Assembly: GCF_006716355.1 (NCBI RefSeq)
Contig: NZ_VFOW01000001.1
Coordinates: 2,170,001-2,234,000, forward strand
Direction of reading: 5' to 3'
DNA: 64,000 nucleotides
From: Stackebrandtia endophytica
GTDB lineage: Bacteria; Actinomycetota; Actinomycetes; Mycobacteriales; Micromonosporaceae
The notes beneath the pieces were generated by a model. That model did no database searches and had not been told where the DNA came from. It was given only the letters and a program-made list of their open reading frames with translations. This document shows, one piece after another, positions 24,748 to 33,388 of this stretch. Numbering within the stretch: position 1 is the stretch's first letter; each line of letters starts with the position of its first letter. A program made the translations under genes and the position numbers.

Positions 24748-25050
24748 TCAATCTTCCTGATGAGGTTCGTTCTCAACCGCGTACAAAACCTGATCCCAGA
24801 ACTCACGCAGTAGCTTCAGCGCGGCGGCGAGCTGAGCTTCGGTCTCGGTGAGCCCTTCGGCCAATTCGACGTATGTCTTCTTCCACCCGGGCGGTGGATC
24901 AGGTATCTGTCCTGGAACGTCATGCGTCCCACGGATCTCAAACACGTGTCGCGTTGTGTTCCACACCGTCGCATCGGGTATGAATCCAAAAAATAACTTT
25001 AGTTCCATGCGGAACCAGAACGCGAAACTAAAGTTTTTCTTTAGTTTCAT
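24748..25050 (-). pseudogene. AbiEii-type nucleotidyltransferase toxin, C-terminal remnant
   Basis: The frame reads TRHVFEIRGTHDVPGQIPDP followed by PPGWKKTYVELAEGL, which matches the conserved C-terminal region of AbiEii/AbiGii-family toxins (F-x-x-RGTH-x-x-P...PPP-x-W-x-x-Y-x-x-LA). The toxin's N-terminal nucleotidyltransferase domain (normally about 200 residues) is missing. In its place is a short hydrophobic lead (MKLKKNFSFAFWFRMELKLF) encoded by the AT-rich repeats at 24995-25077. No AbiEi antitoxin gene is nearby. The base composition is lower in GC than the surroundings, indicating acquired DNA. Confidence 0.68.
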
Positions 25051-25077
25051 GCTGACCGACGACGCGAAACTAAAGTT
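24995..25077. repeat. Two tandem 40-base inverted-repeat units
   Basis: The segment holds two tandem units (24995-25035 and 25039-25077). Each starts with (AA)CTTTAGTT[T/C]CATGC and ends with GCGAAACTAAAGTT, so each can fold into a stem of about 10-12 pairs. They sit exactly at the truncated end of the AbiEii remnant and are strikingly AT-rich for this genome. Confidence 0.65.
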
Positions 25078-25105
25078 GCGCTTCAGCAGGGTGACATCAG
25101 ATAGA

Positions 25106-25139
25106 CCCGTCAGCGCACCGGTTCTGGTGCGCCGACGGG
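25106..25139 (-). terminator. Hairpin terminator of the sugar operon
   Basis: A 14-base inverted repeat with one mismatch (25106-25119 with 25126-25139) lies 7 bases beyond the stop of the last gene of the three-gene operon. Confidence 0.75.
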
Positions 25140-25146
25140 CAGCAGG

Positions 25147-25962
25147 TCAGGCCACGTGGTCTCGGTAGCGCTGCATCGTTTCGGCAAGGACCTGCGGGCC
25201 CGGGCGGGCCCAGATCTCGTCGTTGAACAACTCGACCTCGATCGGGCCGGTGTATCCGGCGGCCTCGACGGCCATCCGGAATCGACGAAAGTCGACACAG
25301 CCGTCGCCGAGTTGCCCGCGTCCGGTCAGGACTCCGGCGGGCAGTGGCGTGATCCAGTCGGCCACCTGGAATGCGGCGATACGGCCGGCGGCCCGCTCGA
25401 TCGCGGCGAACACGGTCGGGTCCCACCAGATGTGATAGGTGTCGACGACTACCCCGACCACGTCGGGTTCGAACGGCGACGCCAGCTCGATTGCCTGGTC
25501 CAGTGTGGACACGACACAGCGGTCGGAGGCGAACATCGGATGCAGCGGCTCGATCGCCAACCGCACACCGCATTGCTTCGCATAGGGTGCCAGTTCCGCC
25601 AGCGCCTCGGCGACCCGCGCCCGGGCACCGTCCAGCCCGGCGGCCCAGTCGACGATTCCGCCGCAGACCATCACCAACTCCGAGGTACCCAACGCCGCCG
25701 CCTCGTCGATCGCGCGTCGGTTGTCGGCCAGCGCCTCGGTTCCTCCCCCGGTGAGGAAACCGCCCCGGCACAGCGAGGTCACCGCGACCCCGGCATCGCG
25801 CACCTGTTTGGCCGTGGCCGCCAATCCCTTGTCAGCCACCGGTTCCCGCCACAGTCCGATGCCGATGCCCACGCGGGCGCAGGCCTCGATGGCCTCGGTC
25901 TGGTCCCAGAACTTTGTGGTCGCATGGTTCAAGGAGAAGCGGTTCAAAGAAAAACGGTTCAC
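25147..25962 (-). CDS. Sugar phosphate isomerase/epimerase (AP endonuclease family 2 fold)
   Basis: A 271-residue xylose-isomerase-like TIM barrel. Characteristic strands are CGVRLAIEPLHPMFASDRCV (metal Glu), VVGVVVDTYHIWWDPTVFAA (metal Asp/His), FQVADWITPLPAGVLTGRGQ and TGPIEVELFNDEIWARPGP (second metal Glu). These resemble hydroxypyruvate isomerase, tagatose-epimerase and IolE/IolI enzymes that isomerise keto-sugars or inosose. The start GTG at 25962 overlaps the previous stop (GTGA). The first residues contain a 15-base direct repeat giving RFSLNRFSLN. It is the third gene of an operon with a DUF993 protein and an oxidoreductase; its 3' end is duplicated at 24553. Confidence 0.88.
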   Translation of the reverse strand: MNRFSLNRFSLNHATTKFWDQTEAIEACARVGIGIGLWREPVADKGLAATAKQVRDAGVAVTSLCRGGFLTGGGTEALADNRRAIDEAAALGTSELVMVCGGIVDWAAGLDGARARVAEALAELAPYAKQCGVRLAIEPLHPMFASDRCVVSTLDQAIELASPFEPDVVGVVVDTYHIWWDPTVFAAIERAAGRIAAFQVADWITPLPAGVLTGRGQLGDGCVDFRRFRMAVEAAGYTGPIEVELFNDEIWARPGPQVLAETMQRYRDHVA

Positions 25963-27101
25963 TGCGTCACCCCCGCCATGGCCAGCAGGTTCCGCATCCG
26001 GGCCGCCGCCAGTTCCGGGTCGGGGAACAGTCCGAGGGCGTCGGCGTGTTGGAACACCTCGACCAGGTGCGGGATCGATCGGGCCGCTTCGGCACCGTTC
26101 ACCATCCGGAAGTGCTTCTGGTACCCACACAACCAGGCGAGGAAGACGACCCCGGTCTTGTAGTGGTAGGTCGGTTTCTCGAATATCTTGCGCGCCAGGG
26201 TAACCGTGGGATCGAGCTCGGCGTGGAAGCCGTCGACGTCACCGACGTCGAGCCGCCGCACCGCCGACGCGGCCTTGGCCGCCAACGGATCGAAGATCCC
26301 CAGCAACGCATGGCTGTAGCCGTGCTCGTCGCCGGCTATCAACTGCGGATAGTTGAAGTCGTCTCCGGTATAGCACTTGACCGAGGCCGGCAGTCGACGA
26401 CGAAACGCGATCTCGGCGTCGGCGTCCAACAGCGAGATCTTCACTCCGTCAACGGATCTCTCGTTGGCGGCGATGATGTCGAGCAGGGTGTCGGCGGCTT
26501 CGGACAGGTCCGTTGAGCCCCAGTAGCCGGTCAACGCGGGGTCGAACATCGGGCCCAACCAGTGCAGGATCACCGGCTGACGCACCTGAGACAGCAGTCG
26601 GTTGTAGACGGTGTGGTAGTCGTCGGCACCGGTCGCGACGGTCGCCAGCGCACGCGAACACATGAGGATCGCGACGGCGTCAACGGCTTCGACGAACCCC
26701 AGTTGCTCCTCGTAGGCGGCGATGACCTCTTGCACGGTGGTGGGTGACCCCTGGTCGGTGTTGACACCGCAGGCCAATGGTCCATCGGATTGCGCGGAGG
26801 TGCGCATCACCAGTTGTCGGGCCGTCGGCCAGTCCAGGCCCATACCGCGTTGCGCGGTGTCCATGGCCTCGGCGACCCCCAGGCCGTGGGACCACAGATG
26901 CCGACGGAAGGCGAGGGTGGCGTCCCAATCCAGGACGGCGGGTCGACCGGGTCCGTTGTCCGCCAACGGGTCCGCGACGACGTGTGCCGCCGCGTAGATC
27001 ACCCGCGAGTGGAGGGGTTCGAAGTCGCCCCGTTCAACGGAGGGTGCCGACATCCGGTGGCGTCGACCGTCGGGCAGCCGGACGGTGAGGGTGTCGCTCA
27101 T
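25959..27101 (-). CDS. DUF993 (dihydrodipicolinate synthase-like) protein
   Basis: A 380-residue protein of the DUF993 family, TIM-barrel proteins related to the DapA/NAL lyases. Recognisable parts are VLDWDATLAFRRHLWSHGLG, EAMDTAQRGMGLDWPTARQL, ACGVNTDQGSPTTVQEVIAA and PVILHWLGPMFDPALTGYWG, with the putative Schiff-base region in VKISLLDADAEIAFRRRLPA. The family occurs in actinobacterial sugar operons next to oxidoreductase and isomerase genes; a retro-aldol cleavage of a keto-sugar acid would be consistent, but I know of no demonstrated reaction. It overlaps the oxidoreductase stop by 4 bases (ATGA) and the isomerase start by GTGA. Confidence 0.88.
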   Translation of the reverse strand: MSDTLTVRLPDGRRHRMSAPSVERGDFEPLHSRVIYAAAHVVADPLADNGPGRPAVLDWDATLAFRRHLWSHGLGVAEAMDTAQRGMGLDWPTARQLVMRTSAQSDGPLACGVNTDQGSPTTVQEVIAAYEEQLGFVEAVDAVAILMCSRALATVATGADDYHTVYNRLLSQVRQPVILHWLGPMFDPALTGYWGSTDLSEAADTLLDIIAANERSVDGVKISLLDADAEIAFRRRLPASVKCYTGDDFNYPQLIAGDEHGYSHALLGIFDPLAAKAASAVRRLDVGDVDGFHAELDPTVTLARKIFEKPTYHYKTGVVFLAWLCGYQKHFRMVNGAEAARSIPHLVEVFQHADALGLFPDPELAAARMRNLLAMAGVTQ

Positions 27102-28252
27102 ATGGTCAGCTCCGGCAACTCGATGCGACGGCCGGTGCGGGCGGATTCGTAGCCGCTTTCGGCCAGTTGGACGCCACGGGCCGCCGCCAGGAAGTCGTGG
27201 TGCCACGGGGCGTCGTCGACGACGTGACGCAGGAATTCGCTCCACTGTGCCTTGAAACCGTTGTCGAACTCGGCGTTGTCCGGGATATCGCTCCACTGTG
27301 ATCGGAAATCGATGGGCTGTTCGATGTCCGGGTTCCACACCGGCTTGGGAGTGGCCACCCGCTGCTGCGCACGGCACCGGCGCAGCCCCGCGACGGCACT
27401 GCCGTGGGTGCCGTCGACCTGGAACTCCACCAGTTCGTCACGGAAGACCCGGGTCGCCCAGGACGAGTTCATGGTGGCGAGGGTGCCGTCGGCCAGTTCG
27501 AAGATCGCGTAGGCGGCGTCGTCGGCGGTCGCGGCGTACTCGGCGCCCTGTTCGTCGGTGCGCCGGGGAATGTGGGTGCGGGTCTGCGCGGTCACCGCCG
27601 TCACCGGCGCGATGACGCCTTCGAGCAGGTAACTCCAGTGCGGGAACATGTCGAGGACCATGCCGCCGCCGTTCTCCGCCCGGTAGTTCCAGGATGGACG
27701 CTGAGCCGGTTGCCAGTCGCCCTCGAATACCCAGTAGCCGAACTCACCGCGCACCGACAGGATTCGTCCGAAGAAGCCGCTGTCGACCAGCCGTTTGAGC
27801 TTCAACAGTCCCGGCAGGTACAGCTTGTCGGCGACCGCGCCGTTCTTGACCCCGGCGTCGCGGGCGAGACGGGCCAATCCGATGGCTTCGTCCACACTGG
27901 TGGCGATGGGTTTCTCGCAGTAGACGTGCTTCCCGGCCTTGATGGCCTCGCTGACGGCGACCACCCGGTGCTCGGTGGTCAACGAGTCGAAGTAGACGTC
28001 GATGGAGTCGTCGGACAGGACGGCGGCCAGGTCGGTCGAGTAGCTCTCGATGCCGTGGCGTGCGGCGATGTCGGCCAGCTTGTCCCGGTTTCGTCCCACG
28101 AGGGTCAGCTCCGGCCAGATCACCGAACCGTCCGGGCGGGGCAGGCCGCCCTGTTCTCGGATCGCCAACAGCGATCGGACGAGGTGTTGGCGGTATCCCA
28201 TGCGCCCGGTGACGCCGTTGACTGCGATTCCCACGGGAATTCGGGTGGTCAT
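27098..28252 (-). CDS. Gfo/Idh/MocA family oxidoreductase
   Basis: A 384-residue NAD(P)-dependent dehydrogenase acting on a sugar or polyol. The Rossmann start is IPVGIAVNGVTGRMGYRQHL, and the family motif EKP is in GKHVYCEKPIATSVDEAIGL. The C-terminal substrate domain starts at GRILSVRGEFGYWVFEGDWQ and contains RPSWNYRAENGGGMVLDMFP and HWSYLLEG, in which Lys (EKP) and His would act in catalysis. It is the first gene of the operon and follows a LacI-type operator at 28302, so it is probably induced by its sugar. Together with the DUF993 and isomerase partners it defines a catabolic route (oxidise, cleave or isomerise) for an unidentified compound. Confidence 0.93.
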   Translation of the reverse strand: MTTRIPVGIAVNGVTGRMGYRQHLVRSLLAIREQGGLPRPDGSVIWPELTLVGRNRDKLADIAARHGIESYSTDLAAVLSDDSIDVYFDSLTTEHRVVAVSEAIKAGKHVYCEKPIATSVDEAIGLARLARDAGVKNGAVADKLYLPGLLKLKRLVDSGFFGRILSVRGEFGYWVFEGDWQPAQRPSWNYRAENGGGMVLDMFPHWSYLLEGVIAPVTAVTAQTRTHIPRRTDEQGAEYAATADDAAYAIFELADGTLATMNSSWATRVFRDELVEFQVDGTHGSAVAGLRRCRAQQRVATPKPVWNPDIEQPIDFRSQWSDIPDNAEFDNGFKAQWSEFLRHVVDDAPWHHDFLAAARGVQLAESGYESARTGRRIELPELTI

Positions 28253-28301
28253 GTATCACTCTTTCGTGGTGAGAACGGGGGCCGTTCCGCGCACGCCGCT
28301 T

Positions 28302-28317
28302 TGGCAAACGCTTGCCA
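28302..28317 (-). promoter_or_regulatory. LacI-family operator before the sugar operon
   Basis: TGGCAAACGCTTGCCA (28302-28317) is a 16-base near-palindrome (TGGCAA-ACGC-TTGCCA) with a central CG, the usual design of LacI/GalR-family operators. It lies 50 bases upstream of the first gene of the operon. No LacI regulator is present in the window. Confidence 0.7.
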
Positions 28318-28406
28318 GCAAGGTTACCGCAACGTCGGGTGACGGTAAAGAGTCGCCTGAAATTCGGTTGGCCACCGATGAACCGGGGTGACACCCTGTG
28401 GAGGCC

Positions 28407-28964
28407 ATGACACCTCAACACCAGATCCGCGCCGACTACGACGACCGCACCATCGTGGTCTATCAGGCGTACTCGCCCGCGATCGCCGACGCGGCACTAC
28501 GAGCGGGGACGTTCGTCGCACCGTTCTCGTTCCACCGGATGACCTGGATCAAACCGTCACTCGCCTGGTTGATGCACCGCAGCAACTGGGCCCGCAAAGC
28601 CGGACAGGAACGCATCCTCGCGGTGCGGATCACCCGACGGGGCTGGGAGGAGGCGCTGGCCAACTCAGTACTCACCACGGCGGATCCGGACAGGCTCGCC
28701 CAGGCGGGCGTTCATCTTCAGTGGGACCCGGAACGCTCACTTCGTGGGGCGGCGCTGAACCACTACAGCATCCAGGTCGGCATCGGCCGGAGGTTCATCC
28801 GCACCCTCGTCGACGAGTGGCTGGTCGAACTGACCGACATCACGCCGAAGGTGAGGAAGGCCGCGGACCTGGTCCGATCAGGAAAGAACGCAGCGCGACT
28901 GCTGCCCACCGAACGCGTCTACCCGTTGCCCTCGACATTGGAGCGTCGCATTCGGCCGACGTGA
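28407..28964 (+). CDS. DUF4291 domain-containing protein
   Basis: A 185-residue protein of the DUF4291 family, whose members carry no known activity. Conserved segments are [60 protein letters not shown] and [20 protein letters not shown] (IQVGIGRR follows). The full family length is present. Either GTG 28398 or ATG 28407 could be the start; GGAGG lies just before the ATG. It is transcribed alone and divergently from the sugar operon. Confidence 0.9.
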   Translation: MTPQHQIRADYDDRTIVVYQAYSPAIADAALRAGTFVAPFSFHRMTWIKPSLAWLMHRSNWARKAGQERILAVRITRRGWEEALANSVLTTADPDRLAQAGVHLQWDPERSLRGAALNHYSIQVGIGRRFIRTLVDEWLVELTDITPKVRKAADLVRSGKNAARLLPTERVYPLPSTLERRIRPT

Positions 28965-29153
28965 GACGGCTGGTTTCCGGTCGGCCACAGCCAAACGTCG
29001 AGACCGCACCATGCACCCGTGCGCGACGGCCCGACGTGCCCAGGTCGGGGTATACAGTGGAGTTGGTGGTTAAGCTCGCCGCCAGCTGATTCTCACAGCA
29101 CGACCCTCATCCGACATCGACCCGTCGAACGAACCCGAGCGGATCCACCGGCC

Positions 29154-29516
29154 CTAGAGTCGAACCTCGGTGACGTTCTCGGCCTCTCCGCGCGGCACCC
29201 AGATCTGGTAGACGCCCGCGTCGTAGGGCTCCAGCCCCAGGCGATGGGCCACCGACGCGTCTCCGCCGGTGTACTCCAACCGAAGCCAGCTTCCGAACTC
29301 CCCCAACACGAGGAACGGTTCGCCGCGCCAGGAACAGGTCGTCCGGACGTATCGGAAGTCCTCGATCTCTCCGAACAGGACCCCTCGACGGTATCGGCCG
29401 TCGGCCACCTCGACGAAGCCCTCGCCCGGTTCCGGTGAGTACAACCGGACGTGGGCACCATCAGGGCTGGCGTCATACTCGACACCCCGCCAGCGGGCGA
29501 CATAACCGTCACGCAT
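29154..29516 (-). CDS. Small partner protein of the SseB-domain gene
   Basis: A 120-residue soluble protein overlapping the end of the upstream 657-residue gene by 8 bases. It consists largely of short beta strands: GYVARWRGVEYDASPDGAHV, RLYSPEPGEGFVEVADGRYR, LVLGEFGSWLRLEYTGG and VYQIWVPRGEAENVTEVRL. Similar small proteins, as far as I recall, lie next to secreted-toxin or large multi-domain genes in actinomycetes, where they may be chaperones or immunity proteins. Nothing in the sequence proves a role here. The coupling with the upstream gene is direct evidence that the two are made together. Confidence 0.72.
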   Translation of the reverse strand: MRDGYVARWRGVEYDASPDGAHVRLYSPEPGEGFVEVADGRYRRGVLFGEIEDFRYVRTTCSWRGEPFLVLGEFGSWLRLEYTGGDASVAHRLGLEPYDAGVYQIWVPRGEAENVTEVRL

Positions 29517-31482
29517 GCTGTTGCTCCTGTCGGTAGGAGTGCTCGTACGCATCGCCGGGCGACCGCGTGTCCGACTTCGTCCACTCCCGACGGTCGGCGT
29601 CGTAGACGGCGATCTCGGCGCTGGAGCCGTCGGCGAAGATCTGCCACATCGCGGCACCGTGCGGCAACCGCACGCTGTCCACCTTGTACTCGGCTATCTG
29701 GCGGCCGTCCGGGTCGGGTGCGTATCCGTCGCCGCGGAACGGCAACGGCTCGACGACCCAGCCGCCCGGTTGCGAACGGGCGTGATCGGTGTCGTTGCCG
29801 CCGAAGGCACGGCGGTACAGCTCGGTCCGGTGACCCATCCAGCGCAACACGTGCACCGAATCGTCCGCCGAGGAGAAACCGCCGCCGTCGCGCAGCAGCC
29901 CCAACGCCCAGTACAACTGGTGCGGGGTGATGAGTTTCGACACCTCGTCCAGGCGGTGGACGAAACCACCGACCCGGTCGTAGCCGCGCTCCAGGATCAA
30001 CGGCACCTGGTGATGCGGAACCACCTTCTGCATCATCTCCGGCGCGGCCGGTTCCGGCTTGCCCGACGACCGGTTGGCCTGGCTTTCCATCTCGTGCGCG
30101 GCTTCGATGAGGCCCTTGGTCTTCGCCCAGGTCAACAACGCGGTCACCTGCGGGCCGGGCATGTTCGCCCCGACCTCCGTCCCCGGGTTGACGTACAGGG
30201 AGTACTCGGTGCCCGGCCAGTGCTGCGCCACCCGCGCGAAGGTCGCCCGGATGTACCGGCGGTCACCGTAACGGGCGGCCAGCCGCACCTGGGTCGTGAA
30301 CGCGGTCGCGGTGTAGGCGCCGTCGATCAGGTCGGTGAACCAGCGGAAGCCGGCATCGCCGGGCCGGGCATCTTCGGGGACGTCATCGGGAAGTGGCAGA
30401 TACGCCCACGCCTGCATCAACACCCCGAGGAAGGTCTCGGTGTCGCCCAGCGCGGCGGCCTGAGCCAGCCGGTCCTCGACCTCCACCTCACTCAGACCGA
30501 CCACAGTGGTCAGCGGCGGTGGGTTGGTCGGGTCGATCCCGGTGGAGGGCTCGGGGGTCGGCGACGCAAAGTCGGAGCGCATCGACGGTGCCGGCGCGGC
30601 GGGCGGCATAGCACTGTCGGCGGCGAACGATGAAGAGGTCTCCCGGCTTTGCGCGGGATCGTATCCCTGGCCGTACCGGTGTTCTCCCGGCGACTGCGCC
30701 TGAGCGGCGGCACGAGACGGCAGGCCGCTGGACGTCGTGGAGTCGGGTGCGGGACCCGCCGGTGGCGGTGCGCCCCAACCGGAGTCCGACGCGGAATCGC
30801 CCCAACCGGATGATGCGGCGGGTGCGGGCGGAGCCGCCGGTGCCTCGCCCCAACCCGGGGTGCTCGCGGGTGCCGGAGGCTCGCCCCAACCGGACGACGC
30901 GGCGGGTGCGGCCGGAGGCTCACCCCAGCCTGGAGTACCGGCGGGAGCGGAGTCGCCCCAACCGGGCGACGCGGCCGGCGGCTCACCCCACCCAGAGGCC
31001 GCGCTCTGCGAGGCGGCGCTCGACTGCGGCCAGGCGGGGTCGTCCATGGGGACCGGTCCGCTGGATTCGTAAGCGGCGGGGTCCATGTCCTGATCGGGAA
31101 GAGTCGTGTCGCCGGTGGCGATCTGACTGACGAACCAGGCGGGCAGATAACCCTCGATGGGCAGGCCCGGGTTTACCGCCAGCCACCAGTCGTCGTCGGG
31201 CCAACTGTCGGACAGCACCGTGAACCGCACGGTCCGAAACGGACCGGCGTGGATACGCAGACAGGAACGCAGCGCCGATTCCGAAGTGAAGGCCAGAACG
31301 TGGGTACGGTCCTGGGTGGACCAGGTCGCCCAACTGCCGGAACTACCTGGAGCACTGATTCCATCACCGGATACCGGCAGCAGAAGTTCGAGGCGCGACA
31401 GCAGCCGGAAGTAGTCCTCCCTGCGACCGGCGCGCAACGCTTCGCGCATTTGCTGCTCGATGTCGGTGGCGGGCTCCCACAT
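29509..31482 (-). CDS. Tandem SseB-domain protein with WGEPP-repeat linker
   Basis: A 657-residue protein. An N-terminal SseB-like domain covers about residues 1-125 (EQQMREALRAGRREDYFRLL, FTSESALRSCLRIHAGPFRT, WWLAVNPGLPIEGYLP). A disordered linker of about 200 residues follows, made of repeats such as SGWGEPPAAS and PGWGEAPAAP. A second SseB-like domain occupies about residues 335-455 (RLAQAAALGDTETFLGVLMQ, AYTATAFTTQVRLAARYGDR, YSLYVNPGTEVGANMPG). A C-terminal domain of about 180 residues (QVPLILERGYDRVGGFVHRL, LGLLRDGGGFSSADDSVHVL) is not assignable. There is no signal peptide or membrane segment. SseB domains occur in actinobacterial proteins linked to secretion loci. Confidence 0.82.
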   Translation of the reverse strand: MWEPATDIEQQMREALRAGRREDYFRLLSRLELLLPVSGDGISAPGSSGSWATWSTQDRTHVLAFTSESALRSCLRIHAGPFRTVRFTVLSDSWPDDDWWLAVNPGLPIEGYLPAWFVSQIATGDTTLPDQDMDPAAYESSGPVPMDDPAWPQSSAASQSAASGWGEPPAASPGWGDSAPAGTPGWGEPPAAPAASSGWGEPPAPASTPGWGEAPAAPPAPAASSGWGDSASDSGWGAPPPAGPAPDSTTSSGLPSRAAAQAQSPGEHRYGQGYDPAQSRETSSSFAADSAMPPAAPAPSMRSDFASPTPEPSTGIDPTNPPPLTTVVGLSEVEVEDRLAQAAALGDTETFLGVLMQAWAYLPLPDDVPEDARPGDAGFRWFTDLIDGAYTATAFTTQVRLAARYGDRRYIRATFARVAQHWPGTEYSLYVNPGTEVGANMPGPQVTALLTWAKTKGLIEAAHEMESQANRSSGKPEPAAPEMMQKVVPHHQVPLILERGYDRVGGFVHRLDEVSKLITPHQLYWALGLLRDGGGFSSADDSVHVLRWMGHRTELYRRAFGGNDTDHARSQPGGWVVEPLPFRGDGYAPDPDGRQIAEYKVDSVRLPHGAAMWQIFADGSSAEIAVYDADRREWTKSDTRSPGDAYEHSYRQEQQHA

Positions 31483-32051
31483 CGGCGTACACGACCTTTC
31501 TCAAGGACCCCCCATGACAAAACTGGTCGACCGAACCGTAACGCGTGTGAACGGTTACCGCATCAGCGGATCGGCAAAGATAACAGGATGGATACGTTAT
31601 CGACCGAACCCAACCATCGAGCTCACCCGCCAAGCGGAGGGGAACACGAGGGTGGCACACCCGGTCCTGACGATCCGGGAGCGTCCACATTGCCAGTGGT
31701 TCGCAGCCCTGCCCATCAACGTCGAACGGAGCACGAGGGGGTTTGTCGCCACCCCACCGCCGTCGATGATCACTGCCAGGTAAACCGTATCGATAGGGCG
31801 GGCCGCTGACAAGACGTCGCGAGGCACTAACCGCGTTTCGGTTGGGATGCTTGGCTATCCGGGCGGAAAATGCCCCAAAAAGGGCGATTGGAATCGAAGG
31901 GTCGGTTCCGTCCGGATCGCATCCGCCGCCGAAACGCCACGCGCGCAGGCCGCACGAACGAACCCGAACCATGGGCGACGACGACAGCCGGAATGCGGAG
32001 CAAGCGGAACAAACGGTCGAGAGCCGACGGCCGCCACGTAACCTTGTCGGG
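31483..32051. other. Intergenic region without a recognisable gene
   Basis: About 570 bases between the divergent SseB-domain gene and nth. Short frames in it (for example starting at 31514 or 31588) have no homologous motif, weak start contexts and no operon partners. It includes an AT-richer patch near 31575-31590 and probably carries both promoters. Confidence 0.5.
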
Positions 32052-32834
32052 GTGAATTCCCAGGCGACCGCACAACCCGACAAACCCCGCGACTCCGGCA
32101 AACCCGGTGAATCGGCGTTGGCGTTGACCAGACGAGCCCGGCGAATGGCCCGCATCCTGGCGCAGACCCACCCCGACGCCCGGTGCGAACTGGACTTCAC
32201 CACCCCGTTCGAGCTCGCGGTCGCAACAATCCTGTCGGCCCAATGCACCGACGTACGGGTCAACCAGACCACCCCGGCGTTGTTCGCCCGCTACCCCGAC
32301 GCCGAGTCCATGGCACAGGCCGACCGCGCCGACCTGGAGGAGATGATCCGCCCCACCGGGTTCTTCCGCAACAAGACGACCTCACTGTTGGGACTGTCGC
32401 ACGGTTTGACGACCCAGTACGACGGGGAGGTCCCCGACACCATGGCGCAACTGGTGAAACTGCCCGGCATCGGCCGCAAAACCGCCAACGTGATCCTCGG
32501 CGACGCCTTCGGTGTCCCGGGCATCACGGTCGACACCCACATGTCGCGACTGGTCCGTCGGTTCGGTTGGACCACCGAAACCGACCCGGTGAAGATCGAG
32601 CACGTGGTCAACGGTTTGATCCCCCGCAAGGAGTGGACGATGTTCTCCCACCGCACCATCTTTCATGGACGCCGGGTCTGTCACGCCCGCAAACCCGCCT
32701 GCGGGGCCTGCACCCTGACGAAGCTCTGCCCGTCGTACGGAACCGGCCCGATCGACCCGACCGCGGCGGCCCGACTGCTGAAGGGACCACGCGTCGCGGA
32801 ACTGGCCGAGGCGGCGGGGGTACCCGCTCCATGA
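32052..32834 (+). CDS. nth: Endonuclease III
   Basis: A 260-residue DNA glycosylase/AP lyase that removes oxidised pyrimidines. The helix-hairpin-helix with catalytic Lys is [20 protein letters not shown], and the catalytic Asp lies in [19 protein letters not shown]. The [4Fe-4S] ligands follow the pattern C-x6-C-x2-C-x5-C in [20 protein letters not shown]. The start is uncertain: GTG 32052 has TAACCT, a -10 element, 7 bases before it, suggesting a leaderless message. The stop overlaps the thioredoxin gene (ATGA). nth, thioredoxin lipoprotein, Nudix and marP run in the same order as in mycobacteria. Confidence 0.95.
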   Translation: MNSQATAQPDKPRDSGKPGESALALTRRARRMARILAQTHPDARCELDFTTPFELAVATILSAQCTDVRVNQTTPALFARYPDAESMAQADRADLEEMIRPTGFFRNKTTSLLGLSHGLTTQYDGEVPDTMAQLVKLPGIGRKTANVILGDAFGVPGITVDTHMSRLVRRFGWTTETDPVKIEHVVNGLIPRKEWTMFSHRTIFHGRRVCHARKPACGACTLTKLCPSYGTGPIDPTAAARLLKGPRVAELAEAAGVPAP

Positions 32835-33388
32835 AACTGTCTGTTCTGGCTGCAATACTGGTAGTGGTGTTGTCCGCGTGCGCAAGCGGCCCCACCGTCA
32901 CCGATGAGGACGGCGACACCGCGGTGACCTGGAACGTCGACTGTTCGGAGTTGGAGACGACGGCCGGGACCGACTTCACCGATGTCAGCCTGCCGTGTCT
33001 GGTCGGTGACGGCTCCTACGCCATCGGCCCGATCGGTGACCGCCCCATGGTCGTGTCACTGTGGGCCTCGTGGTGTGGTCCGTGCGTAGCCGAAGCACCT
33101 GAGGTCGAACGGTTCCACCAACTGTTGGGCGATCAGGTCGCGGTCATCGGGGTCAACACTCAAGATGTCAGAGAGCGGGCGCTGTATTTCGCCGACGATT
33201 TCGATTGGACGTTTCCGTCGTTGTTCGACGAACGAGGTGAAGTCATGCGCGGGCAGGGCTTGATGGGTCTTCCCGCGATCATCTTCATCGACGTCGACGG
33301 AACGACGAAAGCCACGTTGAGCACCGGAGACGTGACCACCGAGGTCCTGGTGGCGGCCGCCGAGGAACACTTTGGGGTGACGACGTGA
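32831..33388 (+). CDS. TlpA-like thioredoxin-fold lipoprotein
   Basis: A 185-residue exported thiol-redox protein. The signal peptide ends in a lipobox ([13 protein letters not shown], Cys at residue 17). The thioredoxin-fold active site is [20 protein letters not shown], and the cis-Pro region is [20 protein letters not shown]. It would act on cysteine pairs of secreted proteins or on cytochrome maturation outside the membrane. It overlaps nth at its start (ATGA) and the Nudix gene at its end (GTGA), so the three are coupled. It corresponds by position to the thioredoxin-like Rv3673c of M. tuberculosis. Confidence 0.92.
   Translation: MKLSVLAAILVVVLSACASGPTVTDEDGDTAVTWNVDCSELETTAGTDFTDVSLPCLVGDGSYAIGPIGDRPMVVSLWASWCGPCVAEAPEVERFHQLLGDQVAVIGVNTQDVRERALYFADDFDWTFPSLFDERGEVMRGQGLMGLPAIIFIDVDGTTKATLSTGDVTTEVLVAAAEEHFGVTT

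Noticed and set aside
31514-31783. Small plus-strand gene upstream of nth
   Set aside because: The start context is poor, no recognisable motif is present, and the second half is rich in Arg and Pro with unrelated composition.
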